Shown here one piece after another: positions 8,251 through 16,288 of a DNA stretch of 24,457 bases. The number at the start of each line of letters is the position of its first letter. Position 1 is the stretch's first letter. Origin of the DNA: a virus; the IMG/VR virus record IMGVR_UViG_3300031773_000039, positions 1 through 24,457 of that record. The stretch is one strand, 5' to 3'. Under the pieces are notes generated by a model that ran no database searches, was not told the origin of the DNA, and was given only the letters and a program-made list of their open reading frames with translations. The translations under genes were made by a program, and so were the position numbers.

Positions 8251-8958
8251 TTAATTATTGCGTTCAGCTGCAGCTTGTCCTCTTTGTTGTTGATACTGAT
8301 TTTCAATATCACCTGCTATTAAAGATGCTGTGTCATCTAACATTAATTCAACTACATCATCTTTAAATTCACAGTCTATGTTAACAGGGCTTGTAACACC
8401 TGTATATGGATCTGTACATCCCAATACTTCTATATAGACTGGTTTTCTATAATATGTTAAAACAGGGTTGACAATATTAAAGTTATTGTTTTTATATATT
8501 CTTATTGTATTAGTTTGCATAGTACAAAAAGTTTCACCCCATTCATAATCTGGATTTTTTAAAGGATCTCTTAGCAGTAATGGTACATTAGCTACTTCAG
8601 AAAGGTATACAGTCATTGATCTAGGATCTGGACAACATTCTGAAGTAGCGTCTGTACTTACTTTTTTATATTCTAAGTATTGATCTACTGGAAAATTATT
8701 TGATTCAAAATAAGTTTCTGATACAGTTCCTGTTAATAAAAGTTCTATTAATAGGGGTTGTAAATCATCAATTCTTTTTTTAGATAACTCATCCCCTTCT
8801 TTGTACATATTACCACCATGTAGCTGTCTTCTACACCATTCTAATTGTACTTTATTAAAAGCTTCTACAAATTGCCAACATTCTATATTGTCATAATCTT
8901 GACTATCTAGTTTATTAAGCCTTTGCTTTAATTTTAATAAAAGAGTATTGTTATTCAT
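8251..8958 (-). CDS. Candidate head-tail connector protein
   Basis: The 235-aa protein has a helical N-terminus (residues 1-55: LKLKQRLNKLDSQDYDNIEC then FNKVQLEWCRRQLHGG), a central mixed region with CCPDPRSMTVYLSE and PLLLRDPLKNPDYEWGE, and a beta segment TIRIYKNNNFNIVNPVLTYY. The C-terminus is helical and Gln/Asn-rich. A helical front followed by a small beta domain, downstream of the capsid gene and upstream of tail genes, matches the usual place and size of head-tail adaptor or ring proteins in podovirus-like and crAss-like phages. It starts 10 bases after the 338-aa gene. The role is inference from position and general form. Confidence 0.6.
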   Translation of the reverse strand: MNNNTLLLKLKQRLNKLDSQDYDNIECWQFVEAFNKVQLEWCRRQLHGGNMYKEGDELSKKRIDDLQPLLIELLLTGTVSETYFESNNFPVDQYLEYKKVSTDATSECCPDPRSMTVYLSEVANVPLLLRDPLKNPDYEWGETFCTMQTNTIRIYKNNNFNIVNPVLTYYRKPVYIEVLGCTDPYTGVTSPVNIDCEFKDDVVELMLDDTASLIAGDIENQYQQQRGQAAAERNN

Positions 8959-8968
8959 TATTCAAATT

Positions 8969-9985
8969 TTATGAGTTCCAGTATGGTTCCACCTTAGCAA
9001 GTAATGACATTAAAGTATCTTCATTCTCTGGATTCTTTAAGTGTTGCATACATTCAGATGGTGATTTACCCAACTTAACACCACTATCAATTGGTTCAAT
9101 CCAACCTCCGGCTTTAGTTGTTATAAATCTATAGTAAAGAGAATCTTTAATCAATGCTCTTATTTTTAATTCTTCCATGTCTAAACTAGCTACTTCTAAA
9201 AATTGAGAAGCTGCTCTTTTTTTAGATGACTCGGCACCAAAACCATTAATGTATGCATCCATATTTTCATATAATACATCATTAGGTGTAGCTTTTACAT
9301 ATTGAACACTGTCTACATCACATATTTTTGCAACGTACATAAGTTTAGCAACATTAGAATCATACATATTTTGTAATGCAACTAGTGCTTTATTTCTAAG
9401 TTTACTTAATTCAGTTCTTGTAGATAATGATTCTTTTGCAGTATCTAAGAAAAACTTAAAAGGTGTATTAGATTCCTTTGCTGCTTTTAATGATTTAGCA
9501 ACAATAGAAAAACCACCTGCATTAATTGCATGTAATTTAATAAGATCATAAGGGTCTGTAGCTGGATCTAGGAATGTTGGATCATTACCACATCTTAAAC
9601 TAATCTTATCCCAAAATGCAGAATTATCAGGTTTCATTATTGTAAGTTTATTCCAAAACTCTTTATCCTCTGTGTCAACAACATTAGCAGCTAATTCAGC
9701 TTCTAACTGTGCTACAACTGTTCTTATCTCTTTAATTTTTGCTTTCTTCTCTGATTTTGGAAGCATTTTTACTTCAGGTGCAAACTCATTTAAACCTGTA
9801 ACATAACGTTTAACACCATTCATTTCTAAACATGCTAAACTTTCTTCATGAAAAACACCATCATGCAATGATAATCCATATTGCTCAAGTCCCATGTTTT
9901 CTTTATTTGCATTAAAGAAAGGACGTATGGCTATAGTCTTACTTTTTGTTTGCTGATATTTTTCTACAATTGTGTAATCCTCCAT
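8969..9985 (-). CDS. Virion-block protein, mostly helical, unknown role
   Basis: The 338-aa protein starts MEDYTIVEKYQQTKSKTIAI. It has an early beta-like segment, then Lys/Glu-rich helices (residues about 78-100, KSEKKAKIKEIRTVVAQLEA). Later helices carry motifs such as ALVALQNMYDSNVAKLMYVA and a C-terminal SLYYRFITTKAGGWIEPIDS. No catalytic motif is visible. It sits between a small virion-like gene and the connector candidate. In comparable phages this stretch after the capsid gene encodes head-completion or internal proteins. It is preceded by an intergenic region with a palindrome and an A-rich leader. I do not recognise the family. Confidence 0.6.
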   Translation of the reverse strand: MEDYTIVEKYQQTKSKTIAIRPFFNANKENMGLEQYGLSLHDGVFHEESLACLEMNGVKRYVTGLNEFAPEVKMLPKSEKKAKIKEIRTVVAQLEAELAANVVDTEDKEFWNKLTIMKPDNSAFWDKISLRCGNDPTFLDPATDPYDLIKLHAINAGGFSIVAKSLKAAKESNTPFKFFLDTAKESLSTRTELSKLRNKALVALQNMYDSNVAKLMYVAKICDVDSVQYVKATPNDVLYENMDAYINGFGAESSKKRAASQFLEVASLDMEELKIRALIKDSLYYRFITTKAGGWIEPIDSGVKLGKSPSECMQHLKNPENEDTLMSLLAKVEPYWNS

Positions 9986-10024
9986 TTTTTTTTTGGTTTT
10001 TAAAATTAATAATTATTTACTAGT

Positions 10025-10044
10025 CAAAAGTACAAATATTGTAC
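10025..10044 (-). promoter_or_regulatory. Palindrome overlapping a Bacteroidota-like promoter box before the 338-aa gene
   Basis: GTACAAATATTGTAC (10030-10044) is a palindrome with 6-bp arms around ATA. On the minus strand it runs into TACTTTTG (10032-10025), which fits the Bacteroidota minus-7 pattern TAnnTTTG. No good minus-33 TTG was found at the usual spacing. The site lies about 40 bases before the 338-aa gene. It may be a promoter with an operator. Confidence 0.35.
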
Positions 10045-10068
10045 AGTTTATTTATTAATAATTTCTAA

Positions 10069-10089
10069 AGCAAGATGTTTAGTCTTGCT
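10069..10089 (-). other. Stem-loop between the 78-aa and 338-aa genes
   Basis: AGCAAGA (10069-10075) and TCTTGCT (10083-10089) form a perfect 7-bp stem with a 7-base loop. It lies 16 bases after the stop of the 78-aa gene. No T-run follows on the minus strand, so it is not a classical terminator. It could protect an mRNA end or weaken readthrough. Confidence 0.4.
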
Positions 10090-10104
10090 AAAGTTTTTTG
10101 ACGT

Positions 10105-10341
10105 TTATTCTTCTACAGCGTCTATAACTATTTTTAATACACCTGCTGTATGGTATAAGTCTCCTTTTTCCAAACCTGCAGCTATTGCTTCAACATTAGA
10201 TACAAACTCTAAATCTGCCGCTCCTCTAACCCAATCAATTACTTCATTAACATGAAGCAATCTTGCTAGACCGGTAGTATTTACTTTACCTACATAAGCT
10301 TTATCTTGAAACTTCTGTGTAACTTTTTTTAATTGTGCCAT
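10105..10341 (-). CDS. Small virion-associated protein with GDLYHTAGVLKIV motif
   Basis: The 78-aa protein ends in AAGLEKGDLYHTAGVLKIVI. Patterns of the type A...GLxxGDLYxTxGVxKVV recur at the C-terminus of many phage head and tail proteins, where they form a small beta element. The middle (LARLLHVNEVIDWVRGAADL) may be a helix. The gene directly follows the capsid terminator with only a 19-base gap, so its expression probably depends on readthrough, or on a promoter I cannot see. A head-decoration or internal protein is plausible; the motif recognition is from memory and moderate. Confidence 0.62.
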   Translation of the reverse strand: MAQLKKVTQKFQDKAYVGKVNTTGLARLLHVNEVIDWVRGAADLEFVSNVEAIAAGLEKGDLYHTAGVLKIVIDAVEE

Positions 10342-10360
10342 TTTTATTTTATTTAAGGAT

Positions 10361-10395
10361 TAAAAAAAAGGGAGGAGGATTAACCCCTCCCCTTT
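10361..10395 (-). terminator. Rho-independent terminator after the major capsid gene
   Basis: On the minus strand AAAGGGGAGGGG (10395-10384) pairs with CCTCCTCCCTTT (10378-10367), apart from small bulges, around a 5-base loop. A run of eight T in total closes the structure. It starts 15 bases after the capsid gene stop. The bulges may make it leaky, allowing some transcription into the 78-aa gene. Confidence 0.78.
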
Positions 10396-10409
10396 AATAT
10401 TAATGTTCT

Positions 10410-12029
10410 CTAGAATGATCCTCCTGTGATAGGGTTTCTCATTACAATTTTTAGAACTTTAGTTGGATCCTTAACCCAAATAGCTGGCATTGTTTGAGTC
10501 ATCATAACTCTATATCCATTGAAGTTTCCAGAAGATGCAAACCCTTGAGTTCTTCCCATGTAGTCCATAGTACCATTTTGGTAGAACCACTTAAGTTGAT
10601 TATCCCAAGAAAGTTTCAACAAGTGAATGTTGTCATTTCCTTCATCAGTTACATCAAAGATAATAAAGCTATAAGAACTTAGAGGTCTTCCATCAATTAA
10701 TGGATTCTCAATGTCATTTGTATTTAAGTTATCAAATGCTGGATTCAATACAAACTTAACGTTAGCTAAGAATGGAATAGTAAAGCTTGTGTAAGCAAAA
10801 CCGTAATCCAAATCCATACCAGAACCTTTAACAGCTCCTATATCAGATGCATTTTGAACTAAACCAGAACCATATACTTCATCAGCAATAGCTTTGTTGA
10901 TCAATTGCATTCCTGCAATACCTGTTTGTACAACAAGTGATCTTTGTGGGTCCGGTCCTTTAAACTCAACTTTACCTTGATAGAAGTTGTAAAGCTCAGA
11001 CTTAAACATATCAAGAGTAAATGAAGACTTGTTATATACTCTTTTGAAAGAGTTATCTAACTGTGCCCATAAACCTACAGATAATCTAATATCATCTGGT
11101 CCGTCTTGTTTAATTCTACCACCTTTACCCCACATTAGGTAAGTTTCAATATCCGTTGCAATTTTAGATAAGTGAGCTGCTTCCATATTTGTAATGAAAG
11201 TACGTGTAAGAGTACCATTTTCCATAGCTTCTCTTGCACCAGCTTTACCCATATTTGCTACTAAACCTTCAATTGAAGGAACAGATGGATTTGCTGAGTC
11301 AGTGTTAAAGTTTCTCCAGATCTCAGTTACTGGTACAGTACCATCAGCATTCAAACCACCTTTGATCATTAGATCAGCACGGCTAGAAATAGAATAATGT
11401 ACATGTGCTTCAGCTCCTCCTACAAAATTGTAGAATTCACGGAAACCAGAACCTGTTTCAATGTCAGAGAATCTTTCTCCGTACTCACCTCTTGCAGAAC
11501 CTTTTCTGAAGAACTTTGTACCTTGAGCTAAATACTTATTATCTAAGCTAGCTGCATTGTTGTTGTTTACCAATTGAACTGTATAGATGTAGCCGTCACC
11601 TGCTGGGATAATATCATCAGCTGTGATGTAAAGCTCTAATCCATTGTATTTGTCATATGTGATAATATCACCATGTCCAAATGTTCTTTTGGAAATCTTA
11701 ATTTTAAATGTAGTACCGTCTACACCTTTACTTGTGTTTCCTGCTTCAATATCTGCTACAATGTAGGGAAGATCTTGTGCAATTGGAGTTTGCCATTTGT
11801 ACTCACCACGTGCATTGTCCACCATGATTGTATTCTTTCCACCGAAAGATGCCATTTGATATAAAGGCATTTCAACCTTTTGGGTCATTGCCCAAAGGTC
11901 TACTGGTCCCATATCCATAGGTTCTGCTGAACCTAGCATCTGAGTCAAGTGATAAGAATCAACATGAGAACTAGCTTTGTAGCTTGTATCTCTTAGGAAA
12001 ATTCCATTATTTAATACTGGAGTTGCCAT
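10410..12029 (-). CDS. Probable major capsid protein (HK97-like fold expected)
   Basis: The 539-aa protein starts MATPVLNNGIFLRDTSYKAS and has balanced composition, few Cys, many beta segments and a C-terminus rich in Asn and Gly ending in IVMRNPITGGSF. Residues near 120-135 (KISKRTFGHGDIITYDKYNG) and 185-200 (ETGSGFREFYNFVGGAEA) look like loops and strands of a capsid protein. Length fits crAss-like and other large podovirus capsid proteins (about 500 aa). Position is decisive: it follows terminase, portal and an acidic scaffold-like gene, and a terminator follows it, as for a very abundant product. The fold itself was not computed. It would form the head shell around the packaged DNA. Confidence 0.82.
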   Translation of the reverse strand: MATPVLNNGIFLRDTSYKASSHVDSYHLTQMLGSAEPMDMGPVDLWAMTQKVEMPLYQMASFGGKNTIMVDNARGEYKWQTPIAQDLPYIVADIEAGNTSKGVDGTTFKIKISKRTFGHGDIITYDKYNGLELYITADDIIPAGDGYIYTVQLVNNNNAASLDNKYLAQGTKFFRKGSARGEYGERFSDIETGSGFREFYNFVGGAEAHVHYSISSRADLMIKGGLNADGTVPVTEIWRNFNTDSANPSVPSIEGLVANMGKAGAREAMENGTLTRTFITNMEAAHLSKIATDIETYLMWGKGGRIKQDGPDDIRLSVGLWAQLDNSFKRVYNKSSFTLDMFKSELYNFYQGKVEFKGPDPQRSLVVQTGIAGMQLINKAIADEVYGSGLVQNASDIGAVKGSGMDLDYGFAYTSFTIPFLANVKFVLNPAFDNLNTNDIENPLIDGRPLSSYSFIIFDVTDEGNDNIHLLKLSWDNQLKWFYQNGTMDYMGRTQGFASSGNFNGYRVMMTQTMPAIWVKDPTKVLKIVMRNPITGGSF

Positions 12030-12080
12030 AATTTTTACTTGTTTTTGTTGTTAATATTAATTGTTATTTATTTTTGATTG

Positions 12081-13382
12081 TTAAATCCGTTTGAATATGT
12101 TGTTGGTTCTAGGTAATTTTCTTCCTGACTTCTTCTTTCCTTCTTCCTTACTCTGTATTCCTAAAGAGTTAGATCCGCCTGCATTTGCCTGTTCAGTCTT
12201 TAATTTTCTTACAGTTTGCTCAACACTTTTCTGTGCACCTTTATCCATTATTTTTGCTTTGTATCCATCTGGATCTTGTAACAACCATAATGCTTCAGAA
12301 ATTAATGTATAGTTTGGTTCAACAAACTGATACTTTTCTAAAAGATGACCAAGCAAATTTGTATTACGTCCACTAACAGATGGGTAACTTGGTTGTACTA
12401 AACCATTATACAACATTGTTTGTGTTCTCTTATCAACTTTTATATCACCTAAATTACCATCCTTTAATGTTTCATATACACTAGACATGTATTGTTTAGA
12501 TGCTTGTTCTTGCTGCTTCTTTTTAAGCTCTTGCTCTTCTATCTTTTTAGCAACAACCTTTTCTTGCATTTTATCTAATTTAGGTTTAAACTTAGATGCT
12601 TGTTTTTCTAGTTTACCTAAATCTTTCCAAATTTCAATTTCTTCAGAGATTTCTTCTTGTGTTCCATATCCTGTAGCACCTAAATATTCTCTAATAATTG
12701 TTTCTTGGTCTTGTTCTTTCTTAATGCTAAGCTCTTTAGTTTTTTCAACTTGAGCTAATGTTGAAAATAATCCTTTAAGATCTTGACCACCATCTGCTAC
12801 ATATCTTGCTGCTACTTGAAGTTCTTCAGGTAAACTAGCAAAAAATTGTTTTGGGGTTTCTCTTCTTACTTGATTAGCTTTTTCTTCTAAATTAGCTTGA
12901 ATTAATTCTTCCCAATCCTTGGCAGTATAGTCTTCTAATTCTTTATCATCATCAAAAGGAACTATCTTATCATCTTTAATAAGTTTAGAAAATACATCAG
13001 ATATTCCTGATATACTCTTTCTACCTCTTTTAGATGGTTTTTCTTCTTCTGCAACTTCATCAACTTCATCTAAAGATTCTAGTATATCAGCAGCTTCTTC
13101 TACTTTGCTACTAGTATCTTCTTTGGCAGTTTCTTTTTCTGCAGTTACCTCTTCTTTTTCTGTTTCATCAACTTTAGCAGTTAAGTCATCAGCATCATCT
13201 TTATCTGGATCAGCAAAAGAAAAATCTGCTTTTTCTTGCAATCCTGATAAAATATTTCTTTTTGGTTTTTCTTCCGCAGGTAATGTGACAGCTCCACTTC
13301 CTGGAGCACCATCAAATATTTCATCAATGTTAATGTCTAATGTCTCTACGTTACTGTTCACAGTGTTTGTTTTGGTATCCAT
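12081..13382 (-). CDS. Probable capsid scaffolding protein
   Basis: The 433-aa protein is highly charged. Residues about 55-118 are acidic and low in complexity (ADPDKDDADD, EETEKEEVTAEKE-like runs), probably disordered. Residues about 160-300 are helical, with a Lys/Glu/Gln coiled coil near 255-300 (KIEEQELKKKQQEQASKQYM). The C-terminus is basic (SGRKLPRTNNIFKRI), as in scaffolds that bind capsid subunits through a basic tail. It sits between portal and major capsid genes, the classical place for a scaffold. No protease motif was seen. A promoter-like motif lies 37 bases upstream, so it may be transcribed with the capsid gene as a high-expression pair. The scaffold role is inference from composition and order. 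Confidence 0.7.
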   Translation of the reverse strand: MDTKTNTVNSNVETLDINIDEIFDGAPGSGAVTLPAEEKPKRNILSGLQEKADFSFADPDKDDADDLTAKVDETEKEEVTAEKETAKEDTSSKVEEAADILESLDEVDEVAEEEKPSKRGRKSISGISDVFSKLIKDDKIVPFDDDKELEDYTAKDWEELIQANLEEKANQVRRETPKQFFASLPEELQVAARYVADGGQDLKGLFSTLAQVEKTKELSIKKEQDQETIIREYLGATGYGTQEEISEEIEIWKDLGKLEKQASKFKPKLDKMQEKVVAKKIEEQELKKKQQEQASKQYMSSVYETLKDGNLGDIKVDKRTQTMLYNGLVQPSYPSVSGRNTNLLGHLLEKYQFVEPNYTLISEALWLLQDPDGYKAKIMDKGAQKSVEQTVRKLKTEQANAGGSNSLGIQSKEEGKKKSGRKLPRTNNIFKRI

Positions 13383-13418
13383 ATTATTGTTGGTTTTAAT
13401 ATTAAATCCTTATATATA

Positions 13419-13429
13419 TAATATACAAA
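13419..13429 (-). promoter_or_regulatory. Promoter-like motif TTTGTATATTA before the scaffold-capsid pair
   Basis: The minus strand reads TTTTGTATATTATATATATA, 37 bases before the scaffold-like start, within a 125-base gap after the portal gene. The same 20 bases recur near 6591. This gap is one of the longest in the window and holds no open frame, which supports a regulatory role. Confidence 0.6.
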
Positions 13430-13507
13430 ATGTTTTTTCACATACAATGCAATAAACTTATATAATTTTAAATTTTAGTAAAGTTTTTTGCAGTATATAG
13501 CTAACAC

Positions 13508-16267
13508 TTATTTATCTTTCTTCTTTTTATTAGAAGATTGTACATCATACTTGTTTTTGTTTTCTCTAGCTATCTCTAATTTAGTATTAGCTATTTGCTT
13601 ATCTGCAGATATTTTTTCTCTTTCTACATTTAATCTAGATTGCTCAAGTATTCCCTTTTGAGTTAGTTCTGTACGCTTAAGATTAGCTTGCTCTCTATAT
13701 TGTGTAGTTTCTCTAATGTCTTTCATAGCATCTTGAAAATCAGATACTTTATTTTCATTAACATCACTCATTGAACCATAACCAGCAGCTCTAATTTCAG
13801 CAATAGTTAAATCATTTTGTCTATCCTTATCATTTTCCATTTGCTCAGCTTGCAGTTTCATTTGTTCTTCTTGAGCTTTAGCTTGTAGTTGCTCTTGCTG
13901 CATTTGCTGTTGTTGTTGCATATCTTGCTGTCTCTGAGCTTGTATTCTTGCTTCAGAATCTTTTAGTATATCTGTTACTCCAGCAATAGAGTCTGCTTTT
14001 ACAATATTACCTAACTCATATATTGATGCTCCAGTAGTATTATTAGTTAAAGCCATTTGCTTTAGCTGTTCTAGAATTGCTCTATGATTTGTTTTAGTTG
14101 TTGCAAAAACATTAAAGTCTCTTAATAATAAATCAGTACCATTAATTGTAAAGTTTACTTTTTGTGCTTCACTAGATATATAACTAAGTCTGACGCTTGG
14201 GTTTGTACTATTATAGAACTGTGCTAAGTCAGTTCTCATTTGATGCACCCTAGGCATTAAATGATCTGAGTGTTGTACAAAGTATATTTCTGTTTGCGCA
14301 TAGGATTGTTGCATAGCATTAACTACACCTGTTGCAGTTTGTGCTGATACAGCTCCACCTAGACGTTGTGGATTGATTCCAATTGCATCAAAACATTGTT
14401 GTTTAAAATAATTAGCTAACTGAATACGTGACATTAATCTACCTGTTTGCTCCATATTAAGAGTCTGGTAGTGATTAAAGTTTGTAGCATTTTCTGTATT
14501 AGTAATAGATGTATCTAAAGGTAACATGCTAAAATCTTTCATAGCAGTGTATGCTTTAGCATAATTATTTTTACCCCAATCTTCTCCCATTGAATGACGT
14601 GGTAAAGCATTTTGATCAAACATAATTACAGTACCTAATTCATCAATTAGTATATCTGCTATTTGATTATTTACCATGTTATACCCAACCTGATAAGCTT
14701 TCATTAAATCTACTAATGAAGTAGATCTTGTATTTCTATCAGAAAATACACGACCTTCTACTGGAAGTTTACACCCATATAATGTATTAGAACCTTTAAA
14801 TTGGAAAGGTAACCTACCAGGTTTAGTTCTATTAATACCTACATAAATAGGATTAACGTTATCACCCATTGTAGTATGCCACATTGCTGGTACATTAGGT
14901 CCTATTTTTACTCCACCCCAAGTTTCATTAATCCAGATCCAATCAATATGTTCTCCCTGTAATAAAGTTTCTTTAGATTTATTTTTAAATATTGATGTAT
15001 CATATACAGGTTTTTCTGTAATCTTAAATGTTTCATCAATTATTTCTTGAGTAACCTCACCGTCTAGTTCAATTTTAGTAAGATGTCCTACCTTTCTTTG
15101 AGTTTTCCAATAGATTGTAGAAACTCTCATCAGGTTGCTATCACCCCATTGTATTAAGTCTTCACTTTCATCTAATATTTGAGATACTATATCTCCACCA
15201 CTTGATGGGTCATTCCAATAGTTACTTGTATATTGTCTATATGCTAGACTAGGAGAATTAGTATTCCATTCATGTGACCTTGTTGCATCATAATAAGATC
15301 CATCATTTTGATAACCGTTAACTTGGTATTGTGCAGATCTAGCTGGATATATTTTTTGTAAAGATTTTAATTGCTTCTCATCCATTAAATACCCATACTT
15401 ATCTACTACATCAGATACTGTCATTAAATCTATCTTACCTACATAATTAGATTCAGATATATATCTTTGATCTGGAGACTTTTGATAAAATGTTAATACA
15501 GGATTCCATAATTCAACATCATAGTCATCCTCTAACATGCGGAAATGCCAGAACTCTCTATCTGCAATTAAGCTATCTCTAAAACCTCTTTCCTCAAGCT
15601 CTTGCATTTTGAATCTTTCCTCATCAACATTTAATTGATGTGATGCCCATTCTTCTACACTACTTCTATAAGACTTACTAAAGTAATCTTCTATTTCTGG
15701 TAATGATTTTAAATTTTCTGGAGATAGTTTCTGTTGTGCTTCTTCTGATGCCGGATCCATTCCTGCTTCTATCATTGACTGAACAAGATTCCTTTCTGCA
15801 TCAGCAAGTAATACTTGTTCAATTTCAACTTTCTTCTGCTCCAACATTTCATTGTATGACTTGTCATCTACAGCTCTAAATTGAACTTTATTATATCTCT
15901 TAGCAAACTCTCCGCTTAAAACATTAATAACATTAGGTACAATAGGATAAAACTTTAATTCTAACGCAGATTCATTTTCTGTTGTTAGAACATCCATTAG
16001 TTCTTTGTAATCATTGTCTTCTTCAACAATGTAATCTGTTTTATCAATAATACCTTTAGCTAATTTATAATTCTTTAAAAGCCTTCTAGCATTTAAACGC
16101 AAAAATTCTATTCCTTGAACTTCAAGCCAATCTAAATTCCATGCAGCCCACTCATCAGTTTTTTGTTTAGATGAAATAAACTGAACTGGTTGAGTTAAAC
16201 TAGAGAACGTAGGGCCGCTCTCTGCCTTAGCTCCATTTTTTAACTGCATTGCATTTAATACTTTCAT
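13508..16267 (-). CDS. Portal protein
   Basis: The 919-aa protein lies directly after the terminase gene (21 bases) and before the scaffold-like gene, the normal portal position. The body (about 60-770) is mixed alpha/beta. It contains EGRVFSDRNTRSTSLVDLMK followed by AYQVGYNMVNNQIADILIDE, then a helix segment FKQQCFDAIGINPQRLGGAV with SAQTATGVVNAMQQSYAQTE. This INPxRxG...TATGV pattern is typical of large portal proteins in crAss-like and related phages. The C-terminal tail from about residue 776 is a Gln-rich coiled coil (QDMQQQQQMQQEQLQAKAQE at 781-800), followed by a Lys/Glu-rich helix ending in KKKKDK. It would form the dodecameric DNA entry channel. Gln/Lys tails of this type are thought to line the inner head side; that is inference. 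Confidence 0.88.
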   Translation of the reverse strand: MKVLNAMQLKNGAKAESGPTFSSLTQPVQFISSKQKTDEWAAWNLDWLEVQGIEFLRLNARRLLKNYKLAKGIIDKTDYIVEEDNDYKELMDVLTTENESALELKFYPIVPNVINVLSGEFAKRYNKVQFRAVDDKSYNEMLEQKKVEIEQVLLADAERNLVQSMIEAGMDPASEEAQQKLSPENLKSLPEIEDYFSKSYRSSVEEWASHQLNVDEERFKMQELEERGFRDSLIADREFWHFRMLEDDYDVELWNPVLTFYQKSPDQRYISESNYVGKIDLMTVSDVVDKYGYLMDEKQLKSLQKIYPARSAQYQVNGYQNDGSYYDATRSHEWNTNSPSLAYRQYTSNYWNDPSSGGDIVSQILDESEDLIQWGDSNLMRVSTIYWKTQRKVGHLTKIELDGEVTQEIIDETFKITEKPVYDTSIFKNKSKETLLQGEHIDWIWINETWGGVKIGPNVPAMWHTTMGDNVNPIYVGINRTKPGRLPFQFKGSNTLYGCKLPVEGRVFSDRNTRSTSLVDLMKAYQVGYNMVNNQIADILIDELGTVIMFDQNALPRHSMGEDWGKNNYAKAYTAMKDFSMLPLDTSITNTENATNFNHYQTLNMEQTGRLMSRIQLANYFKQQCFDAIGINPQRLGGAVSAQTATGVVNAMQQSYAQTEIYFVQHSDHLMPRVHQMRTDLAQFYNSTNPSVRLSYISSEAQKVNFTINGTDLLLRDFNVFATTKTNHRAILEQLKQMALTNNTTGASIYELGNIVKADSIAGVTDILKDSEARIQAQRQQDMQQQQQMQQEQLQAKAQEEQMKLQAEQMENDKDRQNDLTIAEIRAAGYGSMSDVNENKVSDFQDAMKDIRETTQYREQANLKRTELTQKGILEQSRLNVEREKISADKQIANTKLEIARENKNKYDVQSSNKKKKDK

Positions 16268-16288
16268 TCTAGAATATATTTAATTGTT

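Noticed and set aside
12030-12080. Promoter of its own for the capsid gene.
   Set aside because: The 51-base gap is AT-rich but lacks both the TTTGTATATTA motif and a TAnnTTTG box, so transcription from the scaffold-like gene is more likely.
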